A DNA stretch of 64,000 nucleotides from the NCBI RefSeq assembly GCF_030546575.1, contig NZ_JAUOTN010000008.1:124001-188000 (forward strand), in the 5' to 3' direction. The stretch comes from Pontibacter coccineus. GTDB lineage: Bacteria; Bacteroidota; Bacteroidia; Cytophagales; Hymenobacteraceae. This document shows, piece after piece, positions 39,186 through 48,101 of the stretch. The stretch's first letter is position 1. The number at the start of each line of letters is the position of its first letter. Below the pieces are notes generated by a model. It worked only from the letters and a program-made list of their open reading frames with translations, was not told the origin of the DNA and did no database searches. Both the position numbers and the translations under genes were made by a program.

Positions 39186-40861
39186 AACGCATCGGGATTT
39201 GGTGATACTGGCTTATCTTTTCTGTTCTCAGTTACTCTTAAATCCTGTCTCTGGGCGCGCCTGGCCAGCATTTCGGCTACCAGTTGCTGGTAATCCTTGC
39301 GCTGTTGTGCCTTGCTGAGTCTTGTTTCCTGCTCGGCCTCCTCATCAAGGCCAAGGTAGAGGCTGTAGCACATCAGCAGCAGGATGATGGCAAACGGCAG
39401 GCCGGTCATAATTACAGCTGCCTGCAGCGCCTGTAAACCACCGCCGAGCAACAGGACGGCTGCAATGGCCCCGCCCCCAAGCGCCCAGAATAAACGGATG
39501 GCCACCGAGGGGTCGCGCTTGCCGCCGGAAGTCAGGCTAACCACCACCAGCGAACCAGAGTCGGCGGAGGTGACGAAGAAGCAGGCCACCAGAATGATAC
39601 CGATCACATTAAGGACGATGGAAAAAGGGAGCTGCTCAAAGAACACAAACAGCGCTGTGGACATATCCGATGCCACGGCGTCCGCGATAACTGTGTTGCC
39701 AGTCAATGTCTCGCGCAGCGCGGTGCTGCCGAAGGCCGTCATCCACAGAAAGCAGAGCAGGGAAGGGGCAATGAGCACCCCAAGTATAAATTCTTTTATG
39801 GTCCTTCCTTTGGAAACCCGCGCAATAAAAATGCCTACAAACGGCGCCCAGGAGATCCACCAGGCCCAGTAGAAAACGGTCCAGCTGCCCTGCCAGTTCC
39901 GGGTGGTGTAGGATTCGTTCCAGAACGCGAGCTGCAGGAAGTTACCGATATAGGAGCCGGTGTTCTGTACAAAGGAGCCCAGTATAAAAACAGTTGGCCC
40001 CAGGAAAATGACAGCAACAAGTATAAACAAAGCGATGCGGAGGTTCCACTCACTCAGGATACGCACGCCTTTATCCACGCCGCTCACAACGGATAGCGTC
40101 GCCACTCCCGTGATTACCACGATAAGGATGATCTGGGTGGTGATGTTATTGGCAATGGCCGGGAAGACATGGTTCAGGCCTGCCGCTACCTGTTGTACAC
40201 CCAGCCCCAGCGAAGTCGCCAGGCCAAAAAGCGTTGCGATCACGGCCAGAATATCGATCACATGCCCCGCAATTCCATGGATGCGCTCCCCCAGGAAAGG
40301 GTAAAAGGCCGAACGCACGGTAAGGGGCAGATGCCGATTGTAAGTAAAGTAAGCCAGCGCCAGTGCCATCAACCCATAGATAGCCCAGGCATGTAGCCCC
40401 CAATGCAGAAAAGTGAAGTTCATGGCTTGCCGGGCGGCGGCAGGCGTGCCGGGGTCTTCGATCGGAGGGGTTTGGAAATGATTGATGGGTTCTGCGATAC
40501 TCCAGAACAGCAGACCGATGCCCATACCTGTACTGAACAGCATGGCAAACCAGGCCGGGGTGCTGAACTCCGGTTTGGCGTCCTTGCCCCCGAGTCTAAT
40601 TTTACCAAACCGGCTGAAGGCCATGTACAGGCAATAAGCCACGAAGATATTTGCACTAAGGATGAACAGCCAGCCCATGTTGGCTGTGATGGCTGACTGC
40701 GCGTCACTGAAAAACGCCTCCGCATCCTCCCTGAAAAGTAGCACGAGGCCTATACTGACCACCAGGAACACAATGGAGGACCAGAACACGGGGCCGTTTA
40801 CGTCCAGGCCGAATGATTTCTTTGCAACATTTCCTACTTTACCCATACATCCTGTCTTCAA
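39182..40861 (-). CDS. BCCT family betaine/carnitine/choline transporter
   Basis: Sodium- or proton-coupled importer of trimethylammonium compounds such as glycine betaine. The 559-residue protein has about 12 membrane helices and the family blocks FAMLFSTGMGIGLLFWSIAEP, LHWGLHAWAIYG and YWAWWISWAPFVGIFIARVSKGRTIKEF (signature around the substrate-binding helix). The C-terminal tail is long and charged, as in osmosensing members. It lies between the porin and the tandem USP on one strand with overlaps, so it is one operon. The exact substrate is not resolved. Confidence 0.95.
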   Translation of the reverse strand: MKTGCMGKVGNVAKKSFGLDVNGPVFWSSIVFLVVSIGLVLLFREDAEAFFSDAQSAITANMGWLFILSANIFVAYCLYMAFSRFGKIRLGGKDAKPEFSTPAWFAMLFSTGMGIGLLFWSIAEPINHFQTPPIEDPGTPAAARQAMNFTFLHWGLHAWAIYGLMALALAYFTYNRHLPLTVRSAFYPFLGERIHGIAGHVIDILAVIATLFGLATSLGLGVQQVAAGLNHVFPAIANNITTQIILIVVITGVATLSVVSGVDKGVRILSEWNLRIALFILVAVIFLGPTVFILGSFVQNTGSYIGNFLQLAFWNESYTTRNWQGSWTVFYWAWWISWAPFVGIFIARVSKGRTIKEFILGVLIAPSLLCFLWMTAFGSTALRETLTGNTVIADAVASDMSTALFVFFEQLPFSIVLNVIGIILVACFFVTSADSGSLVVVSLTSGGKRDPSVAIRLFWALGGGAIAAVLLLGGGLQALQAAVIMTGLPFAIILLLMCYSLYLGLDEEAEQETRLSKAQQRKDYQQLVAEMLARRAQRQDLRVTENRKDKPVSPNPDAL

Positions 40862-40864
40862 AGC

Positions 40865-42013
40865 TTAGAAATAGTACCCCATGTTTATGTTGAAGCGCAT
40901 GTGCCATTTGGTGTCGCCGGGCGTGCCTGCGGCCAGTGCGTTCGTCCAATCGGGTCCCAGCCAGGGTTGATTGTAACCTAAGGCTGCGTCGGTGTATATG
41001 TACATTGGGCCTACGGTGAAGAGGGCTCCAAGCACATTCATATGAGCGTTTTCGTAACCGCTTATACTTTTGTGGTAAAAGCCGTAATTGTTGTAAATAT
41101 CTATACTTTGTACGAGGCGCGTGTTTAAAGGAATATGGTAGGCGACGCCTGCCGTGTAAATTTCTCCCTGATTGGCCACGTTATAGTTGGCCCCGTAAGC
41201 GCCCATTTCCACGAAGTCCAGATTGGCTCCGGCAGCATACTTTGGATTGAAATGGTAGAGCATGGCCTGCAGCTTGATGTTCCAGGGGCTGTGTTCGGCT
41301 TTATACTCGTAGTGGACTGCCCCGGCGTAGTGGGTGCCATTACGTTCAGTGTCCAAGTTGTAGAGCAGCCCGCCCTGTAGCGAAACTCCCAGTTCATGGG
41401 CCAGGCTGTCGCCCAGGCGCCGTATTACCTTAATGTCGAGTTGGTTGTTTTCCTTGTTCCGCCCGGTTACATCATAGGAGTAGCGGTTGGGACTCGGGTC
41501 TGTCAAGGCAAAGACAAACTCCTCTGCGCTTTTGTAGTAAGCCGCCTGCCATTGCCATTTGCCGTAGTCAAGGATATACTTCACGCCCATGTCGTGGTCA
41601 TCCTCAAAGCCAACATAGTAGGTAATGTTAAAGAACCAGTTGTTGGAGTTATACTGCTGAATGCCAAAGGGTACCTGGTTCAGCCCGACCTGTAGCTGCG
41701 ATTGCTCTGAAAAGTCGTACTGGAACCAGGCTTGTTTTAGAAAAGAACCACCAAAGGCCTGGGAGTAGTGACGAAATTCGGCGTTGAGCTTGATGCCCCT
41801 GTACTCAGCTTCGGCGTTGATGCGGAACATATCAAACCCGAAATCGCCGCCGCGTTCCAGCTGGTCCTGCTTCCAGGTAGAGAGGTTATAGTTAAAGCGC
41901 ACTGCACCGCCCAGCTTCAGGTATGGCTTCTCCTCAGGCTTTTCCTCCGGGGCTTGTGCCCGGCAATTCGCACTGATTAGGAGAAGAGTTGAGAGTAAAA
42001 ATATTCTCACCAT
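40865..42013 (-). CDS. Porin-like outer-membrane beta-barrel protein
   Basis: A 382-residue protein with a signal peptide (LLLISANCRAQA) and alternating strands with aromatic girdles such as YLKLGGAVRFNYNL, YRGIKLNAEFRHYSQAFGG and LQVGLNQVPFGIQ. This resembles phosphate-selective porin O/P-like or carbohydrate-porin barrels of Bacteroidota. It ends with the aromatic MGYYF typical of barrel C-termini. Placed first in the operon with the BCCT transporter, it probably passes the transporter's substrate across the outer membrane (inference). Confidence 0.8.
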   Translation of the reverse strand: MVRIFLLSTLLLISANCRAQAPEEKPEEKPYLKLGGAVRFNYNLSTWKQDQLERGGDFGFDMFRINAEAEYRGIKLNAEFRHYSQAFGGSFLKQAWFQYDFSEQSQLQVGLNQVPFGIQQYNSNNWFFNITYYVGFEDDHDMGVKYILDYGKWQWQAAYYKSAEEFVFALTDPSPNRYSYDVTGRNKENNQLDIKVIRRLGDSLAHELGVSLQGGLLYNLDTERNGTHYAGAVHYEYKAEHSPWNIKLQAMLYHFNPKYAAGANLDFVEMGAYGANYNVANQGEIYTAGVAYHIPLNTRLVQSIDIYNNYGFYHKSISGYENAHMNVLGALFTVGPMYIYTDAALGYNQPWLGPDWTNALAAGTPGDTKWHMRFNINMGYYF

Positions 42014-42146
42014 AAATCAAGGGACTACTGGAAACTTTAGGAATCCCTTCTATTTAGACGGTTTCAGGGCAGAAACGTTGCTCAGTTTGAGGCAAGGCTG
42101 ACAAGTGCAGCTATTCAGCCTGGCATTTGTATTATGTATGAAACAA

Positions 42147-42178
42147 AAAAGCTGCCTGATATAAACCAGGCAGCTTTT
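42147..42178 (-). terminator. Terminator of the OmpA-family gene
   Basis: AAAAGCTGCCTG / CAGGCAGCTTTT (12 bp, 8-nt loop) with a T run on the minus strand, shortly after the stop codon of the OmpA-family gene. Confidence 0.88.
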
Positions 42179-42200
42179 AAGCAATGAATATACGGCTTAA

Positions 42201-44210
42201 CTATTTTCCGGGGATAATGTCGATTATAACGGTACGGTTATAAAAGCGCTCTTCCGGAAATTTATTGTCGAATGGGGCAAGGGATTGATCTTCGCCAAAC
42301 CCCTGTACTTCAAAAGTCACATCTTTTCTGCCTGCTTTCGCCAGGCTGGCTTCGATGATTCTTTTCACATCATTGGCTCTTGCTAATGACAGGTTCCTGT
42401 TATTGGTTTCATCACCGATGATGTCTGTATAACCATGGATGATGACCTTGCCGCCCTGGGGTATTTTGGGCGTCACGATCTCAGTCAGGTATTTCTCATA
42501 GGTGCTGATCGTCTTGGAGTCGTTGAACTCATACAGCACACTGTAGCGCTGTCCTTCTTCGTCTTTTGCCGGGGTCCAGAGTACCATGTTCACAGTAGTT
42601 TCCATCTTCTCAATGGTGCCATCTTCTTTCGTACCAAGCATGGTGACCAGGTAAGTGCCTTTCGGTCGGTCTCCTAAAATGGATTTGCCGGGCATGCTGA
42701 CACTCTCCTGCATAAACGGTCCGAAACTCTGGACTGTACCTTTGTCGTCTGTCAGGTTCATAGACCAGGAGGTATAGGCCTCGTCTGAGCCAACTGTGTT
42801 AAAAGTAACATAGCTGTCAAGCGGTGCTTCCTGTATTGCCGTGATTTCCACTGGCTTCAGGGCAGCTTCCGGGCCACTCTGGAACTCCATCAGCAAGGCC
42901 GGTGCGTTGCTTTCAATAGACACCCGACGGTCGCCTTCACGGAGCAGTTCCAGTTCTTTGGTACCACCCGGTTGTTCAGAAGGCAGCTTTGGTTTGTCAC
43001 GTCCTTCTATGCTGATGCGTGTAGCTTCAATACCGAATGTGGTCACCAGGTAACTCTTCACCGTTTCAGCCATTACTTTACTTTCCTGCGGGCCATTTTC
43101 GGACGAGCCAACCAAGGTAATCGTGGATTCCGGATTCTTGCCCATACGGTCACCGAGAATGTTGAGCACATTGTAGTAAACCGTCATTTCGCGTTCCGAA
43201 CGGCCAGATAGTGTTTTAGGCGTGAACACTTCCAGTTGATCTTCTTTGAAATCTTTTACCTGGTTTTTATCTAGCAACACATAACGATCCGGAATGGTAG
43301 TGGAGCCCTGGTTAAAGAACACATAGTTACGAAGCGGGAAGGTTTCTCTTACTCTTCGGTCTGCCGTGATGTTGGTAGGGGAGTTAACAGAGAACTGTAC
43401 ATCGTTTACAGCTGTAGCCGTGTTCGCTTTTCCACGTCCGAACTTTATGGAAGCGCCTACGCGCAAGGTGTTTACTGTCCAGGATTCGATGGTGCGTGGT
43501 GACTGGCCAAAGTATGGCTGGTACGTCACGAAAGGAGAAAGTATGAACTGGTTGCGATTATCCTGTGAGTTAAGCGGAATGTCGTATCCGGCACCAATCT
43601 GCATGGAGAGCAGTGTCTTTTTTACATCACTCAGGTCACCTTTAACAACAGGGTTCTTTTGCTGATCCGGGTAAGCCGGGTTAATCCCGAGTTCGTACCT
43701 AAACTCTTTTTTTACATTGAAAGCCAGTCTCGGGCCACCCATCAGATAGAAACCAGATGCTTTAAATGGGGCGAAGCGCAGGCTTGGCTCGACAGTGATA
43801 TAGCTAAGCTTGGTGCTAAGGTCTACAGGGCAATCACAAGGCGTAATCTGTTGGTCGAATGTACCTCTGCGGCTATCGTAACCCGTTTGCAGCATAAGCC
43901 CCCATCTGGATTCCGGACGACGGTATTCTATCAGCGGAGATGCAAACAGGCCTATGCCATTTCCATTATGGAATGCTACTGGCGGCGTTAATTGTGCGTT
44001 CAGCTTTTGCGTGGAACCTCTGTAGAAGTTAAAGTTTGCACCGGCTGCTGCACCGATCCACCAGGATGGTTTTGTGAACGGAGCATCCTGTGCCTGTACT
44101 GGCGCCTGTATCCCAGTGAAGATAATGGTGCTGAAGACTAAACTTTTGAGCGCAAGCTTAGGGGCAGACCACGCTTTGCGCGATCCGGTATTATTATTTT
44201 TGATGATCAT
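42201..44210 (-). CDS. OmpA-family outer-membrane protein, large
   Basis: A 669-residue envelope protein. A signal peptide (TGIQAPVQAQ) precedes an N-terminal outer-membrane barrel (about 45-265, with GAAAGANFNFY, SPLIEYRRPESRWGLMLQTGYDSR and GASIKFGRG). A middle section of about 290 residues includes an OmpA-like segment (MTVYYNVLNILGDRM...GSSENGPQESKVMAETV) and a beta-rich part, and a C-terminal OmpA domain follows at about 560-665 (VIIHGYTDIIGDETNNRNLSLARANDVKRII). It seems to have two OmpA-type modules. It is 11 bases from the DUF3494 gene on the same strand. Confidence 0.88.
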   Translation of the reverse strand: MIIKNNNTGSRKAWSAPKLALKSLVFSTIIFTGIQAPVQAQDAPFTKPSWWIGAAAGANFNFYRGSTQKLNAQLTPPVAFHNGNGIGLFASPLIEYRRPESRWGLMLQTGYDSRRGTFDQQITPCDCPVDLSTKLSYITVEPSLRFAPFKASGFYLMGGPRLAFNVKKEFRYELGINPAYPDQQKNPVVKGDLSDVKKTLLSMQIGAGYDIPLNSQDNRNQFILSPFVTYQPYFGQSPRTIESWTVNTLRVGASIKFGRGKANTATAVNDVQFSVNSPTNITADRRVRETFPLRNYVFFNQGSTTIPDRYVLLDKNQVKDFKEDQLEVFTPKTLSGRSEREMTVYYNVLNILGDRMGKNPESTITLVGSSENGPQESKVMAETVKSYLVTTFGIEATRISIEGRDKPKLPSEQPGGTKELELLREGDRRVSIESNAPALLMEFQSGPEAALKPVEITAIQEAPLDSYVTFNTVGSDEAYTSWSMNLTDDKGTVQSFGPFMQESVSMPGKSILGDRPKGTYLVTMLGTKEDGTIEKMETTVNMVLWTPAKDEEGQRYSVLYEFNDSKTISTYEKYLTEIVTPKIPQGGKVIIHGYTDIIGDETNNRNLSLARANDVKRIIEASLAKAGRKDVTFEVQGFGEDQSLAPFDNKFPEERFYNRTVIIDIIPGK

Positions 44211-44221
44211 TTTCGTGTTGA

Positions 44222-45940
44222 TTAAGGCTTCTCGATGATGTTTGTGTTGGTCATGACAACCGCGCCATTCAAGGCAAGCATTCTACCTACAGCTCTGGCA
44301 CCTGAGTTCATGGTGATAGACGTGTAGGCCAGTACGTTTCCTTTGAAGGAAGTACCGTCGCCGATCGTGGCAGAGCTTCCGATTTGCCAGAAGATGTTCT
44401 TAGCCTGTGCACCACCGGTCAGTATGATGTTACCGCCTGCACCACCTACGGTGGTAAAGTCAGAGGCTATCTGGAAAATCCAGACGGCATTCGGGTCGCC
44501 TTTTGCATCCAGTGTCAGGTTACCGGCCTGTACTAATAAAGTAGAAGTAGATTTGTAGATACCTGGTGCCAGTGTTTTGCCACCCTGGTCGCCTGCTACT
44601 GTGGCTGGTGCCGGAGCAGAGGCGCCTTCAGCAAAAAGATACGCTTCCAACAGATCCTTCTTCGCTTGTAACAGCATGGCTGCAGTGCCCGGAGGTGTAA
44701 TGTCATCGGATGCATAAATTGCGCCGTTCTCAACGATGGCTGGCGGGAAGCCGGTTACAGATGAGCGAACACCAGGTGTTATGCCTACATCCAGGTCACG
44801 GATCACACTAGGGCCTGCATTGTTACTGATGCCTACCCCTGCGAAGATGCCGAAGCGTGCGGCTGTTTTCAGGTTAACTCCCACTGTTGGCGTACCTGGT
44901 TGCTGGTTTTCGGCTGCCGTTGTGAAAGACCATTCATGGTTTTTTGCTAGCGCGACATCGTTTGTGCTTTTAGCAGCAGTCGTTATAGTAACCGTGTAAG
45001 TTGTGTTGGCAGCCAGGTTATTAGTAGGTGTGAAACTTGCCTTGGTGCCAGTGTAACTTGTTGTGCCAACCACCGTTGTAGTGCCTGTTTTTAAAGTAAA
45101 GGACGTTGCGGTGATCGTTGCAGGATTCATCATTTCGCTGAAAGTGGCATTGATTACTTTATTGAGGGCGACGCCCGTAGCCTGATGAGCAGGGTCTGTA
45201 GAGGTAATCGTAGGAGTGGTATGGGCTACTGTAGTGAAGGACCACACATGATGACTGAGCAGTGGATTACCTTCCTTGTTTAAGGCGCCCGTTGTAATGG
45301 TGCCGGTATAGACCGTGTTTTCCGTCAGGTTGCCAGTAGGTGTAAAGACGGCTGTCGTGCCAGAGTACGTGACCACTCCGGCTATTGCCGTTGCACCTTG
45401 CTTCAAGGTATAAGTTGTCGTATTAATCGTTGACGGGTCCATGGGTACGCTAAAAGAAGCAGCTATGGCTTTATTCAGCAGGATACCGGTCGCATTGTTG
45501 ACAGGGTCAGTAGAGATAACGACTGGCGATACAAGATCACCGGTACTGAATGTCCAGACGTATTCTTTTTGAAGGGCATTCCCCAGCATGTCCTTTACGG
45601 AAGTGGCAACTCTGCCTGTGTAGGTAGTAGAATACTTTAACTTGCTTTTGGGAACAAAGGTCAGCGTGTGGTTTTCAGTGTTGTAGGTGATAGCACCTTC
45701 TGCTTTATCCGGACCTAATAGGGTGAAGGATGTCTGGTTGATGGTGGCAGGGTTCATTGCCTCGTTAAAGGTAACGGTAACCTGTGATTCACGCGGAACT
45801 TCTATGGCTCCATCTAAAGGAGTAGTACTTAAAACAACGGGGCATACCCCAAAATCTTCAATGAATGTATCTTCTTTACATCCGGCAATCACAACTACCG
45901 ATGCGAAGGCAAGGGAAGTCACTAGTTTTCTTAAATTCAA
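44222..45940 (-). CDS. Ig-repeat lipoprotein with DUF3494 (ice-binding-like) domain
   Basis: A 572-residue protein with lipobox VVIAGC (Cys21). Three Ig-like (Big_5-type) repeats follow at about 33-131, 133-237 and 239-341, each with an (I/V)xSTDPxxxAxG...FxxxMxPxTI opening and ending (V/E)WSFTT or VWTFST. The C-terminal about 210 residues form a DUF3494 beta-helix (LKTAARFGIFAGVGISN, FAEGASAPAPATVAGDQGGKTLAPGIYKS, AVWIFQI, NIFWQIGSSATIGDGTSFKGNVLA). DUF3494 proteins include ice-binding and adhesin-type proteins. Surface attachment is likely; ice binding is not demonstrated. It shares a transcription unit with the OmpA-family gene. Confidence 0.9.
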   Translation of the reverse strand: MNLRKLVTSLAFASVVVIAGCKEDTFIEDFGVCPVVLSTTPLDGAIEVPRESQVTVTFNEAMNPATINQTSFTLLGPDKAEGAITYNTENHTLTFVPKSKLKYSTTYTGRVATSVKDMLGNALQKEYVWTFSTGDLVSPVVISTDPVNNATGILLNKAIAASFSVPMDPSTINTTTYTLKQGATAIAGVVTYSGTTAVFTPTGNLTENTVYTGTITTGALNKEGNPLLSHHVWSFTTVAHTTPTITSTDPAHQATGVALNKVINATFSEMMNPATITATSFTLKTGTTTVVGTTSYTGTKASFTPTNNLAANTTYTVTITTAAKSTNDVALAKNHEWSFTTAAENQQPGTPTVGVNLKTAARFGIFAGVGISNNAGPSVIRDLDVGITPGVRSSVTGFPPAIVENGAIYASDDITPPGTAAMLLQAKKDLLEAYLFAEGASAPAPATVAGDQGGKTLAPGIYKSTSTLLVQAGNLTLDAKGDPNAVWIFQIASDFTTVGGAGGNIILTGGAQAKNIFWQIGSSATIGDGTSFKGNVLAYTSITMNSGARAVGRMLALNGAVVMTNTNIIEKP

Positions 45941-46071
45941 TGGGTGATTATTAATTCTCCGTTACTGGCGGGTGCGTGCACCTATATAATGCACGGCAGT
46001 ATTTGATTTTACAAAGGTGGGGATAATCAAACGGCACTATGTTACACAGTAAATAAAGAATATTACATATA

Positions 46072-46632
46072 TCACATGTTTTCCAGGTTTGCCAGTCTTT
46101 TCTGCTTTAGTTGTTTGTAATAGGAAGGGGAGAGGCCCGTCACTTTCTTGAACTGATTCGACAAATGCGCGACACTGCTGTAATGGAGCCTGTGCGCGAT
46201 CTCGGTAAGGTTGAGTTCTTTATATAAAAGCAGCTCTTTTACTCTTTCTATTTTGTGGAAAATGATGAATTGCTGAATCGTAATCCCTTTTACTTCAGAA
46301 AAAATATTAGCCAGATAGGTATAATCGTGGTTAAGCTTATCACTAATAAAGTCTGAGTAATTTGCTTTCGGGAATTCATCTGAATGATGGATCATGTCAA
46401 TGATCACATTTTTTATTTTTTCGATTAGGATGCTGCGTTTGTCATCGAGCAACTCCAGCCCCGATACCAGCAGATTATTTTTCAGTAACAAGCGCTGCTC
46501 CTGTGTAATATCTTCGAGTATCTCAACAGTACCCAGATCTACTACCACATACTGCAACCCCAGTTTAGCTAATTCTTCCTTCACCATCATTTTACAGCGC
46601 AGGCTAACCATGTATTTAATATACAGTATCAT
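46072..46632 (-). CDS. AraC-type helix-turn-helix regulator
   Basis: A 186-residue regulator with a small N-terminal domain starting MILYIKYMVSLRCKMMVKEEL, a pattern common in Bacteroidota AraC proteins that lack a cupin sensor. The C-terminal AraC DNA-binding domain has two helix-turn-helix units (LNLTEIAHRLHYSSVAHLSNQFKKVTGLSPSYYKQ). The N-terminal Cys pair often seen in this group is reduced to one. It lies upstream of the DUF3494-OmpA unit on the same strand and may control it (inference). Confidence 0.9.
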   Translation of the reverse strand: MILYIKYMVSLRCKMMVKEELAKLGLQYVVVDLGTVEILEDITQEQRLLLKNNLLVSGLELLDDKRSILIEKIKNVIIDMIHHSDEFPKANYSDFISDKLNHDYTYLANIFSEVKGITIQQFIIFHKIERVKELLLYKELNLTEIAHRLHYSSVAHLSNQFKKVTGLSPSYYKQLKQKRLANLENM

Positions 46633-46805
46633 AGCAATCCTTATGTCTCTTAGTGCGCTATCTTGAAACTAAGCGTCTTTTTTTAAATGTGAGGTGATTC
46701 GTACATCTATGTTTGTCTATAAATATACCGACTAGTTTTACAGTACCGTGTTCTTTTTAGAATTTAAATTCCTGTGTTGTTTTATGTACTCCCAGGAATA
46801 AAAAA

Positions 46806-46833
46806 ACCCGCATATTTAGCTAAATATGCGGGT
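46806..46833 (-). terminator. Terminator of tRNA-Glu
   Basis: A perfect 14-bp palindrome (ACCCGCATATTTAG and its complement) followed on the minus strand by six T, 15 bases past the tRNA 3' end. Confidence 0.9.
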
Positions 46834-46847
46834 TCTAAATTACTATG

Positions 46848-46919
46848 TAGTCCGTAGGGGAATCGAACCCCTGTTGCCAGAATGAAAATCTGGAGTCCTA
46901 ACCCCTAGACGAACGGACC
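46848..46919 (-). tRNA. tRNA-Glu (UUC)
   Basis: The minus strand folds as a full cloverleaf: acceptor GGTCCGT / ACGGACT, anticodon stem CCAGA / TCTGG with loop TTTTCAT (anticodon TTC), T-arm GGGGTTCGATTCCCC, and discriminator A. The CCA end is not encoded. Anticodon TTC reads Glu codons. Confidence 0.95.
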
Positions 46920-46938
46920 ATTCTGTCGTACTGTGATG

Positions 46939-46968
46939 CAAATATAGCGTCTTGCTTTTATATTGCAA
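46939..46968 (-). promoter_or_regulatory. Promoter of tRNA-Glu
   Basis: On the minus strand TTG (46968-46966), exactly 19 bases, then TATATTTG (46946-46939): a perfect Bacteroidota promoter about 20 bases from the tRNA. Confidence 0.8.
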
Positions 46969-47058
46969 GCAGTCACCGGCAATTTTTACTGAATAAAAAG
47001 TCCATTTCCGGCTAACTGGTTCATTTATAATCACTAAATTTTGTCCTTCATTGGTGCA

Positions 47059-47922
47059 TTAGTTGCTTAACTGAGGCTCCAATTCAAAATACGCTTCCAA
47101 ACTGAACTGGCCAACTGTTGGTGCTACACAGTCTGTTTTGCTTACGGCGGCCATAAAAGCGAGTTTATCATAGAGGTTTCTGCTGAGCAGACGCACAAAC
47201 GGCAGAAGCGTTTCCACGTAGTCGAGCGGAATTTCGGTAACACGGCCGCTGTAGCTGGCAGCTTCACAAACGAGCTGCGCCAGCTCCTGCCGGGTATAGG
47301 TGGCTGGTCCGCCTAACTCAAGCGTTTGACTGGGACTCCCGATGCAGGAAACGGCAAAGCCCGCTACATCGCCATCGTAGATTGGGTTAATGAGTCTGTC
47401 GCCCTGTCCGAGCTGCCCGATATGTCCTTTGCGCGCCATGATCGCCATTTCTTCTAACATCGAAAACAAAGCAACCGGCTTTAAGATGGTATGGGTTAGT
47501 GAACTGTATCGCAACGCTTTTTCGAAATCAGCATGTGCATCAAAATAAGCCAACTGGGGAAATTGACCTGCCCCGAAGGCGGATATATAAACGAATTGTT
47601 GTACACCAGCCTGTTCGGCTTCCTGAAGTAAATGCAGATTTGCTTCGTAATTAATGTCGTGAAAAGAACCAATGCCCTTGTGACGCAGGCTCAGATTTTT
47701 GCCAAGCGCAGATATCACCACCTCAACGCCCGCGCAGCACCCTTCCAGTTCTTGTGGCTTCGTCGCATCGGCGAGTACGAGCTCTTCCGGATCAGGGAAA
47801 AGTGACTGTGCCTTTTTCAGATTGCGCGCCAGTACACGCACTTCATACCCTTGTTGTTTCAGTTCCCGGAAAATATGCCTCCCCAGGTGCCCTGTAGCGC
47901 CGGCCAGTAGAACTTTTTTCAT
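47059..47922 (-). CDS. NAD(P)-binding atypical SDR (NmrA/epimerase-like)
   Basis: The start MKKVLLAGATGHLGRHIF (47922) is chosen because it places the GATGHLG dinucleotide motif at residues 8-14; a longer open frame would add 29 unlikely residues. The body has EVRVLARNLKKA, VVISALGKNLS and YISAFGAGQ, typical of NmrA-like or complex I-assembly-type atypical SDRs. There is no clear YxxxK catalytic pair, so a regulatory or chaperone-like role is possible. Product 287 aa, single gene. Confidence 0.87.
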   Translation of the reverse strand: MKKVLLAGATGHLGRHIFRELKQQGYEVRVLARNLKKAQSLFPDPEELVLADATKPQELEGCCAGVEVVISALGKNLSLRHKGIGSFHDINYEANLHLLQEAEQAGVQQFVYISAFGAGQFPQLAYFDAHADFEKALRYSSLTHTILKPVALFSMLEEMAIMARKGHIGQLGQGDRLINPIYDGDVAGFAVSCIGSPSQTLELGGPATYTRQELAQLVCEAASYSGRVTEIPLDYVETLLPFVRLLSRNLYDKLAFMAAVSKTDCVAPTVGQFSLEAYFELEPQLSN

Positions 47923-48101
47923 ATAGAAGGGGTGTTTGTTTTGCGTTAATTCATATACGTGATAATCAGTTGATTTGCAGTGTATTAAAGGAAAAATACA
48001 ATGCTGCATTACGTTGTTTCGCTTGCTTTGTTCAAAAATTCCTATCTTCGGCTATGCTTTGTGTGGGACGAAATCAAACCCAATTCAACTGAAAATACTG
48101 A

